A DNA stretch of 64,000 bases. Source: Saccharum officinarum. Its lineage: Eukaryota; Streptophyta; Magnoliopsida; Poales; Poaceae. The notes beneath the pieces are model-generated. The model made no database searches, had not been told where the DNA came from, and saw only the letters and a list, made by a program, of their open reading frames with translations. Positions 22,918-33,500 of the stretch are shown here, in pieces (position 1 is the stretch's first letter; every line of letters starts with the position of its first letter). The DNA lies in NCBI GenBank assembly GCA_020631735.1, contig CM036199.1, positions 18,765,553 through 18,829,552 on the forward strand, in the 5' to 3' direction. The position numbers were made by a program, and so were the translations under genes.

Positions 22918-24819
22918 ATGGAGATATGCCCCTTTTCCTTGGAATTCGCAAGCCGTACTACAATCAAGTCTCAGGCACTCGTCGATTTCATCGTCGAGTG
23001 GACAGACTTAAGCACGCCTGTCTCTCCGGGATCCGACGAATCTTGGACGATGTACTTCGACGGTTCTCTCAATATTGACGGTGCGGGAGCAGGAGTTCTT
23101 TTCGTATCACCGTCCAAGGAGCAGCTCCGGTATGTCTACAGGATTTACTTCCCAGCATCCAATAATGCCGCCGAGTATGAAGCCTGCCTGCATGGTCTAC
23201 GCATTGCGGTTGAGCTTGGAGTTAAACGTCTCTATGTCTACAGAGATTCGGCTCTGGTCATTAACCAACTCAACAAGGACTGGGACACGACCAGTGAAAA
23301 GATGGACGCATATTGCAAGTCGATAAGAAAGCTGGAAGGCAGGTTCTATGGCATCGAGTACATACACGTGGTCCGGGACAAGAACCAAGCAGCAGATGCG
23401 TTGTCAAAGTTAGGATCCTCCCGAGCCAAAATCCCACATGGAGTATTCGTCCAAGACCTGCTCATGCCTTCCATTGAAGATGAAGATTTAACGACCGACA
23501 AAGTTCCAGACCAGCAATTAGTGGCTACGGTTCCGGCGCCGAGCACAACTGAGCCGCTTCCGACCACTAATGAGCCGGACTGGAGAACACCCTTCATCAA
23601 GTACTTAACAGATGGTAGCGGTTATATCGATCGACTAGAAAATGAGCGCCTGATGCGTCGCAGTAAGCAGTACCTGCTCGTTGATGGCAAGTTATGGCGC
23701 AAAAACGCTAAGGAGGAAATCTTGATGAAGTGTGTAACCCAGGTGGAAGGTGAACATCTCCTAGACCAAATCCACTCTGGCTCCTGCGGCAACCACGCGG
23801 CCTCAAGAACACTGGTCGGTAAGGCTTTCCGAGCAGGTTTCTATTGGCCATCAGCAGTAGCCGACGCAGAGAAGCTAGTTCGCCGCTGCAAGGGTTGTCA
23901 GTTCTTCTCCAAGAGAATCCATGTGCCAGCACACGAGATCCAGACGATTCCAGCCTCTTGGCCTTTCGCATGCTGGGGACTGGACATGATCGGGCCTTTC
24001 AAACCGGCTCCAGGGAAATTTACATTCGTCTTCGTGCTAATTGATAAATTTTCTAAGTGGATAGAATACATGCCTCTGGTACGGGCATCTTCAGAGAAAG
24101 CTATCACATTCCTCGACCAGGTCATCCACCGTTTCGGCGTGCCCAACAGCATCATTACTGATTTGGGTACTCAGTTCACCGGGAACGCTTTTTGGGACTT
24201 CTGTGATGAAAGGAGCATAGTTGTAAAATACGTCTCGGTGGCACATCCTAGAGCTAATGGACAAGTCGAGCGGGCAAATGACATGATTTTGGACGCATTA
24301 AAGAAGAGGATGTACAGAGCAAACGATAAAACTCCTGGTAGATGGCTCAAGGAGCTACCAGCCGTGGTATGGGGCCTCCGAACTCAGCCCAGTCGTAACA
24401 CCGGCGTCTCACCATACTTTATGGTTTACGGCGCTGAGGCAGTCCTCCCAATAGATATAGCTTTCAGATCAGCATGGGTAGAGAACTTTGATGAGGGCAA
24501 GGTTAAGGAAGCACGGGAGCTAGAAATCAACAGCGCAGAGGAGAAAAGGCTCGATTCTTGCGTACGCACAGCCAAATACCTTGCTGTTTTGCGCAGGTAC
24601 TACAACAAGAACGTTAAGGAGCGTTTCTTCGTGGTCGGGGATTTAGTACTAAAGTGGAAGACGAACCAGGCCGGCGTCCACAAACTCGCAACCCCATGGG
24701 AGGGACCCTTCATGATCAAGGAAGTCACACGCCCAACGTCTTACAGGTTAGCTCACCTGGACGGCACGGACGTACCAAACTCGTGGCACATCGACAAGCT
24801 TAAACGTTTCTATGCTTAA
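22918..24819 (+). pseudogene. Second RNase H and integrase of the Tat element (633-codon open segment)
   Basis: The longest open part of pol, in frame with the preceding segment beyond the stop at 22912. It starts with an archaeal-type RNase H (about 23040-23410; YFDGS, NNAAEYEA, DS and DALSKL), which is the Tat hallmark. Integrase follows: a zinc-binding H..H and CKGC segment at about 23750-23910, and a catalytic core with Asp at 23983, Asp at 24160 and Glu at 24268 (GQVER). A C-terminal region (WKTNQAG, then WEGPF) reaches the TAA at 24817-24819. All catalytic residues are present. Because the upstream frame is broken this is listed as part of a decayed polyprotein. Confidence 0.88.
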
Positions 24820-25427
24820 TTAATGAGATATGTATTCAACTTACATTTTCGATTTACTTTAATAAAGCAATCATGATTTCTCCGACCACTCTAATGTGTC
24901 ACTACGAATTTTATGGATATTCTGATTTAGCCAGTACAAGCTGACCACCACTCCTTCTACGGTTTTCGGAGTAGATCTTGTCTCCGGTTCCTCCCAACAC
25001 GTGCACGAGATCCGTTCTCCACGTCGCGGGTGATCGGCAGGTCCTCCCTTGGTTTGACTTGTCCGTGTCCACGTGTGTACAGGTCATGTTACCTCACACT
25101 CCGACCACATGCCAACCAAGGACCGCACAAAACCCTCGGGACGATGTAACAAGCAAAACGGTACAACTAAACTGAACGTTAACACGTTCCTACTTAGTTA
25201 CACCAACACAAATCAAGCTTAAACACGTTTTGTATAAAGCAAACAAGCTTATACTGATATACAGTTACATTATTACAAGCTTACCTAAAGAGGCTCAAGC
25301 TTACAATAACACAACTATGTCCTCCTTCTACAGCTCTAAGCCTATTACATTGGCTGGTCGGAGAGCAGGGCATTTACTGCTCGTCGTCTCTAATACCCTA
25401 CTCGAGTCTCGGGGACTCTTGAGCTAG

Positions 25428-26222
25428 TCAAGCTGAAGGGGATGGCCCCACCGGTGCCTGGCTGGTCGAGACCGCAGGCTTCGTTGGTTGGCTTGCAGCT
25501 GATGGCATTTCCAGCTGGTTTGTCGACGGCGTACCCTGTACAGGTGTTGTCCCACCTCCGCACAGGTTAATATCGCCAATTATCTTTGAAGACAATTCCA
25601 GCTGGGTCGTCCGAAGCTCCTCGGCCTTGTCTGGGTCTACCTCCTTCGGGTACCCAGCCTCCAAGCGTTTGAGATCGATCAGGGGGTAGTGAGCACGCAC
25701 CATGCTCAGCACATGGGCACCCGTGTACTCACCCGCCTCCTTCACGAAGTCCTGGAACCATCCCCATGCTTTCTTGCATCTCTCGACCAGTCCGAGCTGG
25801 GGCATCTTTAGCTCTTCCTCTGTGAGCATCGGGTCGATAAGGTCGAGGATGGGCACAATGCCAGTTGCCATTTCTTGGCACCGCTTTTTCCACATGTCCC
25901 GCTCCTTGGTGGTTTTAAGGCATTGTGCTTTCAAGTCGTCACGTTCCTTGATCACGGCCTCCAGGTGCCTCTTGGCATTGACTTTCAAAACTGAAAATAG
26001 TACAAGACATCAAAAGTGATGACACGGCAAGGCAAGGTGGGCAATAGAATGAGAAAGGGGGTCTGGAGTTCTTACTTTTTAGGTCATCTTTCATTTTGTT
26101 ATTTTGGTTTTGGAGTTCCGACTGGCTACGTGCCAGTTTCTTATTGTCCTCCTTTAGGTAATTGCATTCTGCAAGCACACGGCTGTTTTCCCCCTGGAGG
26201 CGGGTCACTTCAGCTTCTAAAC
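25428..26222 (-). CDS. Antisense ORF of the Tat element: spliced coiled-coil protein
   Basis: On the strand opposite to gag-pol, between integrase and the 3' LTR. Two exons can be joined: 26222-26076 and 25990-25428, with an 85-bp GT-AG intron (25991-26075) and matching phases. A further upstream exon is likely, because 26222 follows an AG acceptor (ATAATGCAG). The first exon and the start of the second are heptad-like coiled coil (LEAEVTRLQ..., then KERDDLKAQ). A globular part follows (GLVERCKKAW, HYPLIDLKRLE) and a Pro/Ser/Thr-rich tail ends the protein. Tat-lineage elements such as maize Grande carry extra ORFs in this place and orientation; their function is unknown. The left-arm copy is frameshifted. 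Confidence 0.65.
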
Positions 26223-26568
26223 CTGCATTATAGCTATTATAAATAACAAAGAGTACTGTCGTTTCGCCTGACCGAGATTCTTGGGAGATGTGCTCACGCG
26301 TGACGGATGGATTTTTTACACCACCTCGAGATCTATGCCAATAAATGTGCTCCTTCGTTACCAGTGTACGTGCCTTTTTGTTGATGGTATACGAGGGCTC
26401 ACACTGACACACCTCAATACAGGTGTCAGCCGTCTGTTTGTCAAAAAAAAGGGGGGGAAGACATAATGATGTACTATACCGATTTGCTTTTTGACCAGGC
26501 GTGTTAGATTGGACTTGGCAGAGAAAAGAGAAAAATAAGTATACAACTACATGTGCTCCTCGACCTAT

Positions 26569-27010
26569 GCTCGGGGACTGCCTCGATCACTCTCCGACCA
26601 CGGCTCGGGGACTTCGTCGCTCGCTCTTCGACCTGTGCTCGGGGACTGCCTCGACCACTCTTCGACCTGTGCTCGGGGACTGCCTCGATCACTCTCCGAC
26701 CACGGCTCGGGGACTGCCTCGACCACTCTTCGACCTGTGCTCGGGGATTGCCTCGATCACTCTCCGACCACGGCTCGGGGACTTTGTCGCTCGCTCTTCG
26801 ACCTGTGCTCGAGGACTGCCTCGACCACTCTTCGACCTGTGCTCGGGGACTGCCTCGATCACTCTCCGACCACGGCTCGGGGACTTCGTCGCTCGCTCTT
26901 CGACCTGTGCTTGGGGATTGCCTCGATCACTCTCCGACCACGGCTCGGGGACTTCGTCGCTCGCTCTTCGACCTGTGCTCGGGGACTGCCTCGACCACTC
27001 TCCGACCATG
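26569..27010 (+). repeat. 13 x 34-bp tandem array in the Tat element
   Basis: Thirteen units of exactly 34 bp, each starting GCTCGGGGACT or a one-base variant. The second half alternates between types such as GCCTCGATCACTCTCCGACC, TCGTCGCTCGCTCTTCGACC and GCCTCGACCACTCTTCGACC. The starting motif recurs singly at about 27251 and at 27540, just before the 3' LTR where the polypurine tract is expected. All six frames are largely open because 34-bp units lack stops; this is not coding evidence. The left-arm array is at about 12125-12563 and has a 2-bp deletion. Confidence 0.92.
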
Positions 27011-27552
27011 GCTCGAGGACTTTGCATCTCAACTACATGCGACTGGCGACTCGCATACAGTTGGGATATTCTTTCTCGTTTAGACCTTGATACAAGGCTC
27101 ATACCTCGCCTTCCAGCAAGCTCCGGGACTACATCGGTATGATGCACCTGCCGGTGCATCTCGTATCGCCGGTACGACGATTGGATTCTCAACTTAACTG
27201 GGAATTCTTTTTAGACCCTAGCACCACGTGCCTACGTCACCTACTACCAGGCTCGGGGACTAAGTGGGCACACTTCACCTTGCGGTGAATGTGTTTGTTT
27301 TTTGACCTCTACGCCTCTGATGATCAAGGACGCTACGCTTCAAGACACTTACATTTCTATTCAGAAATACAAGTGGGCACACTTCCCGGGACGGAAATCT
27401 TTTTCTTTTTTCTTAAGAGCACCATACATTCTTCGGACAACCTACTTCTCCGGCGGCAACGGTGGTCGGAAACGTCAAGGACTCAAGCCTCAATGTTCGG
27501 AGAAGGTCAAGACGGCGTGTCGCATCAGAATATATGATGCTCGGGGACTAGC

Positions 27553-28025
27553 TGTGGGGGTATTAACCCCTATACCCCTACGGCTAAGCTTGGGCTGGCC
27601 TGGATCGATGGTTTCAGTCCACCCGAAAGGTGACGTGCGGCCCAGTTAACCTGATCGGAGTCCCGCACAAGGAATCAAGACGGATTTGGTGACCAAGCAG
27701 GATCCTGGTCGGTTAAAATAGGAATCCTTATCCGGCTACATATGGCAATTGTAACTGACTAGGATTAGTTTCCAGATCTATAACCCTGCCCCCCGGACTA
27801 TATAAGGCGGGCAGGGGACCCCTCTAAAAAACATCTCTCATTGACATACCACAATACAAATCAGAAGCAGGACGTAGGTATTACGCCTTCTTGGCGGCCG
27901 AACCTGAATAAAACTTCGTGTCTGCCTTGCGTCACCATCTTGTTTGGAGCTTGCGCATCTGTCTGCCGATAATCTACTACCTTAGGCATACCCCTAGGTA
28001 GACTGTCGACTATATTTCGTCGACA
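27553..28025 (+). repeat. 3' LTR of the Tat element
   Basis: A 473-bp direct repeat of the 5' LTR, beginning TGTGGGGGTATTAACCCC and ending TCGTCGACA. The left-arm equivalent at 11112-11584 matches this LTR rather than the 5' LTR at the diagnostic positions I checked. GCTCGGGGACTAGC lies immediately before it and may act as the plus-strand primer region. Confidence 0.95.
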
Positions 28026-28290
28026 GCGTGCGAGTTACAATTACCGTCATCGCTAGCCTCGCCCCCTCCACTCTAGTCGCTGCTCATCTCTCCTAGTGCC
28101 GGAGAGTGAAGCTCTCTCTCCTCTTCCCTCTGCCTCTCTCCCTCCTGTATGTCCTATCCTTCTCCATCTTCTATAGGTGATGCATGCTAGGGATTCCCCT
28201 CCCTCTGTTGCGCCCTCTCTCTCCCCCTCTCTTCCACTCTCTCCCTCTCCATCAGCGAAAGAGGTGCAGTTGGGTTTAATTGGTGAGCGA

Positions 28291-28443
28291 TTTCCCTAAT
28301 CCCCATCCCTACTTCTTGATTTGGTAGTCTATGATGTGTGCTTTCCCCTAATCCCCATCCCCTACCTCTCGATTTGATATGCTCCTGTATGATTTTCCTC
28401 TAATCCCCTTCCCTACTTCTCGATTTCGTATGCTCTGGTGCGT
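28291..28443 (+). repeat. Three-copy 51-bp tandem repeat (right arm)
   Basis: Units begin at 28291, 28342 and 28393 with TTTCC(C)TAATCCCC and share CCCTAC.TCT.GATTT. Copies are about 75-80% alike by eye. The left-arm equivalent lies at about 10693-10845. The repeat sits about 260 bp from the retrotransposon insertion site and has no visible coding content. Confidence 0.75.
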
Positions 28444-28450
28444 ATATAGT

Positions 28451-28656
28451 GGGTGTTTGGACTGCTCCACAAACTCTGCTCCATAAACTTCACCATAGAG
28501 CAGCTCCACAAAAACCTGGAGTTTATAGAGCACCACTTTAGGTGCTCTCACAACTCCACCATTTTTCCTCGAATAGAGTGCGTGGAGCTGAAACAGTTTG
28601 GCTACAAAACGTGGAGCAGAACTGAAAAACATGGAGCGGAGCAGTCCTAAACACCC
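28451..28656. mobile_element. 206-bp MITE with GGGTGTTT ends (right arm)
   Basis: Counterpart of 10480-10685, with the same inverted ends. One difference in the interior (TTTCCTCG here, CGAGAAAA in the left arm) shows the copies are not identical. Confidence 0.8.
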
Positions 28657-29705
28657 CCATAATAGATTAAATGTCCATGTCGAGTGATGATTTACCTAAA
28701 TTATGAGGCAATGGACTTGTTTCATTCTTAATGTTTTGTGTTTCCTGAGGCCATGGGGCTGTGCAATGATGAACTTGTATTTTAGACTGCTACAATGGAA
28801 TTGTGCAAAGATAATTAATTGTTTCATTCTTCCACGATCCTTTGTTATATGTATTAGCTCTGTGATGGCAATGTTTTTATATCTGAGCCATTCTCCTTTG
28901 CCTTTTCTTTTCATATGCTATTTTTTGTGCATTTGTCCATTGGCTGTGATATCAACTTGAACACTATTTGCACTTGCAATTCTGAGCACAAAACCATTAT
29001 CAATGATGTCTATTTTAGATAATTTTCTATTTGCTTTGGTGCTGAGTACATTCCCATGACTAATGATGTATTCATTACTCTAATTTAAATGTTTTTAGTA
29101 ATAATTCTTAATACATTATTATCATGTCTCACTTTTTTTTGGGATATGGAACTTGAGGAGGTAACCTCACCAAACCTAGCTATTGGGTTTTTGAACTTAC
29201 TTGTATGCACCTAACCAAACAAGTGCATGTGTATCTTTGGATGCAGGTTGTTTCTAATCCAACCAACCAAACAAAGTTCCTACTCAGCCAAGTTCTATGC
29301 ATACTGTGAATCAAACAAGAAGCACCTGCATGCACTCAACCTGGCCAGGCTTGCCTGGAAAACAAACCAATCACGCCCTAAAGAACCATATAAAATCCAT
29401 AGAAGTTCCTAACTAAAAATGTGATTCTAAAGATTTTGTTGTAATTCTTTGAATTCTCGAACAAATCCAATCCAATAGAATAGTTTTTTTTAATTCGTAA
29501 ATTAAGTAATAAAGCATAGAGAAATAATTAAATAATACAATCCTTATCCATTTTTTTTCTTTTTGCTTCATATACTAAAAAATAATTTAAAAGTCGTCAT
29601 CTCTATAAGACGAATCCTGACCTTGGTGGCATCGGGCCAAAATCGAGCCCTCAATGAGCCATGTCGTCCACTATTCTCAGCGTCGGATTCTCGTGAAGAA
29701 TTCTA

Positions 29706-29956
29706 CTGCCTCTGTCCAAAAAAAAGATGCAACTATAGATTACATGCCAGGTAAAGTAGTTTACATTTGACCAAATTTTTCAATGAATAATATTTATAAT
29801 TATGGCTTCAAATTAATTTATTATGAAAAATACATTTCGTAATTAATCTAATGGTATTTATTTGATATCATAATTATTTATAGTTTTTTTATCTATAATT
29901 AGTCAAATTTGACGTATTAAAACAGGACACTTGCTTGTTTTTCTGGACGGAAGGAG
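29706..29956. mobile_element. Stowaway-type MITE (right arm)
   Basis: Counterpart of 9180-9430, with TA target duplications at 29704-29705 and 29957-29958. At least one SNP separates the two copies. Confidence 0.85.
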
Positions 29957-30358
29957 TATATATGGAATAACTATAATTAAAAAAAGAATGACAAGTTGCG
30001 CACATTTGCCTTGCGCGGCAAGAAAGGATGGCACGGTGCCACGCTGAGTGCCGCGCCTCGGCCAGTAAAGTGGCAGCACGGCGGCACCCCATGGCCCAGG
30101 GGTAGGAACCAGAATCCAGAGACATCAGGGAACAGGGTCCCACCGGAGCGATGAGAGGGAGTGAACTCCCGTCTCCCGAGTCCCACCGGCCGGCCTTGGC
30201 GCTGGCGAGCCGGCATACCGCGCCGAGACCCAAACACGCAAAAAGAAAAAAAAAATAGAGTGATTAGTGAGCCAGTGAAGGGGGTTGCTTGGGGCGGTAG
30301 CCAAAACCGGCCGCGCAGCCCGTCCTTCTGGCGCAAACCGTTCCTTGCGAGCTGCCAC

Positions 30359-30366
30359 TATAAAAG
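30359..30366 (+). promoter_or_regulatory. TATA box of the NAC gene (right arm)
   Basis: TATAAAAG lies 152 bp upstream of the inferred ATG at 30518, inside a GC-rich promoter. It fits a transcription start about 30 bp downstream and supports the short first exon. The same sequence lies at 8769-8776 on the minus strand in the left arm. Confidence 0.6.
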
Positions 30367-30517
30367 CCACGCCCGCGGCCAGCCGGTGCTCCCACGCCTC
30401 GCACAGCTTCACAGGTTCCTCTCCACCCCTCTCCTACTCCTGCTTGGGTGCGCGGCGCTCCACGCGCAGCAGCAGCAGCCGGCTTCCGCTCCGCTGCCCC
30501 GCGGGCCGCTCCCGGCC

Positions 30518-33500
30518 ATGGATACGTAAGTCGCCGTTTGTTTTTCGGTGGTTTTTCTTGTTGCTTACTAGTACTAGCTTTGCGCTCGGTCAGGCCAGGC
30601 CAGGCCATCGGTTCCGTCGGGTTCGCTCGTGTGCACGCGGGTTGGGGTTGGGGGTGGTCTGCAGATTTGGAGCGGCCGGCCGTGTTGGTTTCTCGGGCCG
30701 ATCGATCGACGAGGCGGCGATTCTGGTTTTTGATGAGTTCGCTCTGAGCTCCTGCGCTTGCCTGTGACGGGACGGGAGGATGATCTCTGGGCCACGACGG
30801 AATGTGCTCTAGATCGGCCGGAGACGAGCTCCGAGCCCGTGTGCACGGCGGGGGACCGCGTCCGGGCGCGGTTTCCGGGCCAAAAGGCAAGACATTTTGC
30901 AGCCTGTGGAGGTGCAAGAGGAAGAACCCGCTGTGAGGAAGCAGAGGAAGGCTCTGTTTGCTGCAGACTGGAGTCTGGAGATGGATCCTGTGCAGTCTGT
31001 TGGTCAATTGCAGCTGACCCGACGCCGGCTGAGCTCCATCGATCTGTGATCGTTGTGAGGAACAGAGGGGGGGATTTGGCATCTGTGTGTTCGAGTACAA
31101 GACTAAAGCCAACTCTTGGAGATTGTGTTTGCTGCAGGCGGAATACAGAGTACTGAAATCTGAATCATGCCAAGGACTACTACGGCCATGTTTAGTTACC
31201 CTCAAAATTCCAAGTTTTTTCACTCTCTCTCCATCACATCAATTTTTAGCCGCTTGCGTGGAGTATTAAATGTAGGTAAAAAAAATAACTAATTACACAG
31301 TTTAGTTGGAAATCACGAGATGAATCTTTTGAGCCTAGTTGGTCCACGATTGGACAATATTTGTCAAATAAGACGAAAGTGGTACTATTCATCGAGTTGA
31401 AAAAACTTTCAATCTAAACAAGGCGTACTTCATACACTCCGGTGCATCGTTTTTGCAATCTGTTGAGGTGCAACAGGAATCTTCCCCTGGTAGGAAGTAT
31501 ATGAGGGGTTTTTTGCAGTCTGTTGAGGCACAAGAGGAATCTTCCGCTGGAAGGAAGCACAAGAGGACACTGATCAGTCCTATGTGTTGCCCCTTGCTTG
31601 ATCGTGGCTGACCTTATCTGACACTGGGCTTGGATGATTCTGATGTGGTTGGAAAAACGAAGAGATTTGGGATTCCATCGTGTTGATTGTTTATCCCTCG
31701 AAGCAGGAGGTGGTGCGGAAATGACAGTCACTACTGTAAGAACAAAGAGTATCAGTCTTCGTTTATGGTGACCGCTAATCTAAGGGTCGTGCAAGGTCAA
31801 ATGTCAGACAGGGTGCTCTGTTCTGTTTAGCCTCCTGATGTGTTTGCAGTGGAAGGAGCAGCAATGGATCATAATGGGACAGTGTGGCAATGATTGGGGA
31901 AAGTTAGCAGTTCCAAAATTGCATGTCAATGGGGTCCATGGGTCAAATGCTATATTGATCATGTTTCTGCTACACATCGTCATTTGCACTTAATTATTTT
32001 TCTTTAAAAGTTCTTGCTTGAGTTTATCTTCTGTTTGCGAAAGATGCTACCCTAAATCCTAACAGAAATGAATGCTGTACCTTTTTCAGTTCCTGGATTA
32101 TGACTGGGTTGGGGTTTGCTGAGAAAATAAGAAACGCAACCCAGTCGTTTACCCTCCGATTTGGTGAGCTTTTTGGAAAACCCCGTACCAAATGCACTAA
32201 CTGCAACTGCGACATTGATATTAGCAATGTAAGTTCAGTTAACTACTTAGTTATGAGTTTATGACGGCTATATGTATTTTTTGCTCTGTCATTTGATTGG
32301 CCCTCATTGAATTTCGAAAATGTTCTTCTAGTAATCATTTCCATCAAGCACTCTGATCCAACACAAGTAGGAAAACTTTTGTAGGTCATTTTCTCTAAAC
32401 TTAATGAGTTCTTTGTAGATTTGCTGCACAGCATAATGACGTGGATGTCATAGTTTCATCATGTCGTCATGATTAATATGTCTATGTCTTGATGAGGTGA
32501 CGATGTATTCTTTTCTGTCATGAATTGACAGAGATGAAAAAGGAGCCTTATGATAACTTGTAGTAAGGTGTTCTGTTCGAAGTCTAATGGCCACAGCCCT
32601 CAGCGAAACTAAAGCTCCACCATTCTTTTTAATAGAATTGATTCATTGATTGGCCATTGTTTCATTGCCAGGCCTGCACTTTCTTAGCCATATGACTGTC
32701 ATGGACCCTATTTAATAGCCGTAAAAGGCTGGATTTCAATTAACATTGACTGACATGTTTCAGATGTCTTTGTTTTTTTTTCCCCGGGAACCTCATACCA
32801 TGTTTTGCAGGTTTCTTTGGTGTGGCCAGCACTTCCTGCTGGTGTCAAATTTGATCCCACGGACACTGAACTTCTGCACCATCTACAAGGAAAATCCAGC
32901 CTGCCGAATTCAGTGTCCCATACGCTTATTGATGAATTTATACCTACTATAAAAGAGGAGGAGGGAATTTGCTATACACATCCCAAAAATCTCCCTGGTA
33001 CATGATTCTACTTTTGAATTGATCAATGACTTTGGAACTAATAAGTTATCTCATGTCATGTAGTAGTTGCCTTGAGGTAGTTGATTCGCTCATACATTTC
33101 TGTTTTTCTGTTAGGTATGAAGATGGATGGTAGCTGCCTCCATTTCTTTAATAGAGTATTAAACGCATATGACACTGGTAAGCGCAAGCGTCGAAGGATT
33201 ATTGCCACCGGCGACATTTGTGACGGTGTTGCTAATGGGAACAGCAGGTGGCATAAGACCGGATCATCCAAACCCGTATTTGACGAGAATGGTGTAAGAA
33301 AAGGCTGGAAGAAGATCTTAGTTCTTTATAAAGCTCCCAAGAAAGTTGGTGGCAAGCCAGAAAGAGAGAATTGGGTGATGCATCAATACCATCTTGGTGT
33401 AAAAGAAGATGAAACCAATGGGGAATTTGTAGTCTGTAAAATATTCTACCAATTGCCATCGAAGAAAAGTGATAACTCTAAAACAGATGTTGTAATTGAA

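Larger units (their letters stand above)
17662..28025 (+). mobile_element. Full-length Ty3/gypsy LTR retrotransposon, Tat lineage (decayed coding region)
   Basis: A 10.36-kb element with a 472-bp 5' LTR, a primer-binding site, gag-pol in one strand, about 2.7 kb of sequence between integrase and the 3' LTR, and a 473-bp 3' LTR. It is flanked by a perfect GCGTG target duplication (17657-17661 and 28026-28030). Tat features are the second (archaeal-type) RNase H between RT and integrase and an extra ORF on the opposite strand downstream of pol. The LTRs differ by about six substitutions and three 1-bp indels (about 1.3%). Eight premature stops and one frameshift make it non-autonomous. The 3' half recurs in the left arm. 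Confidence 0.95.
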
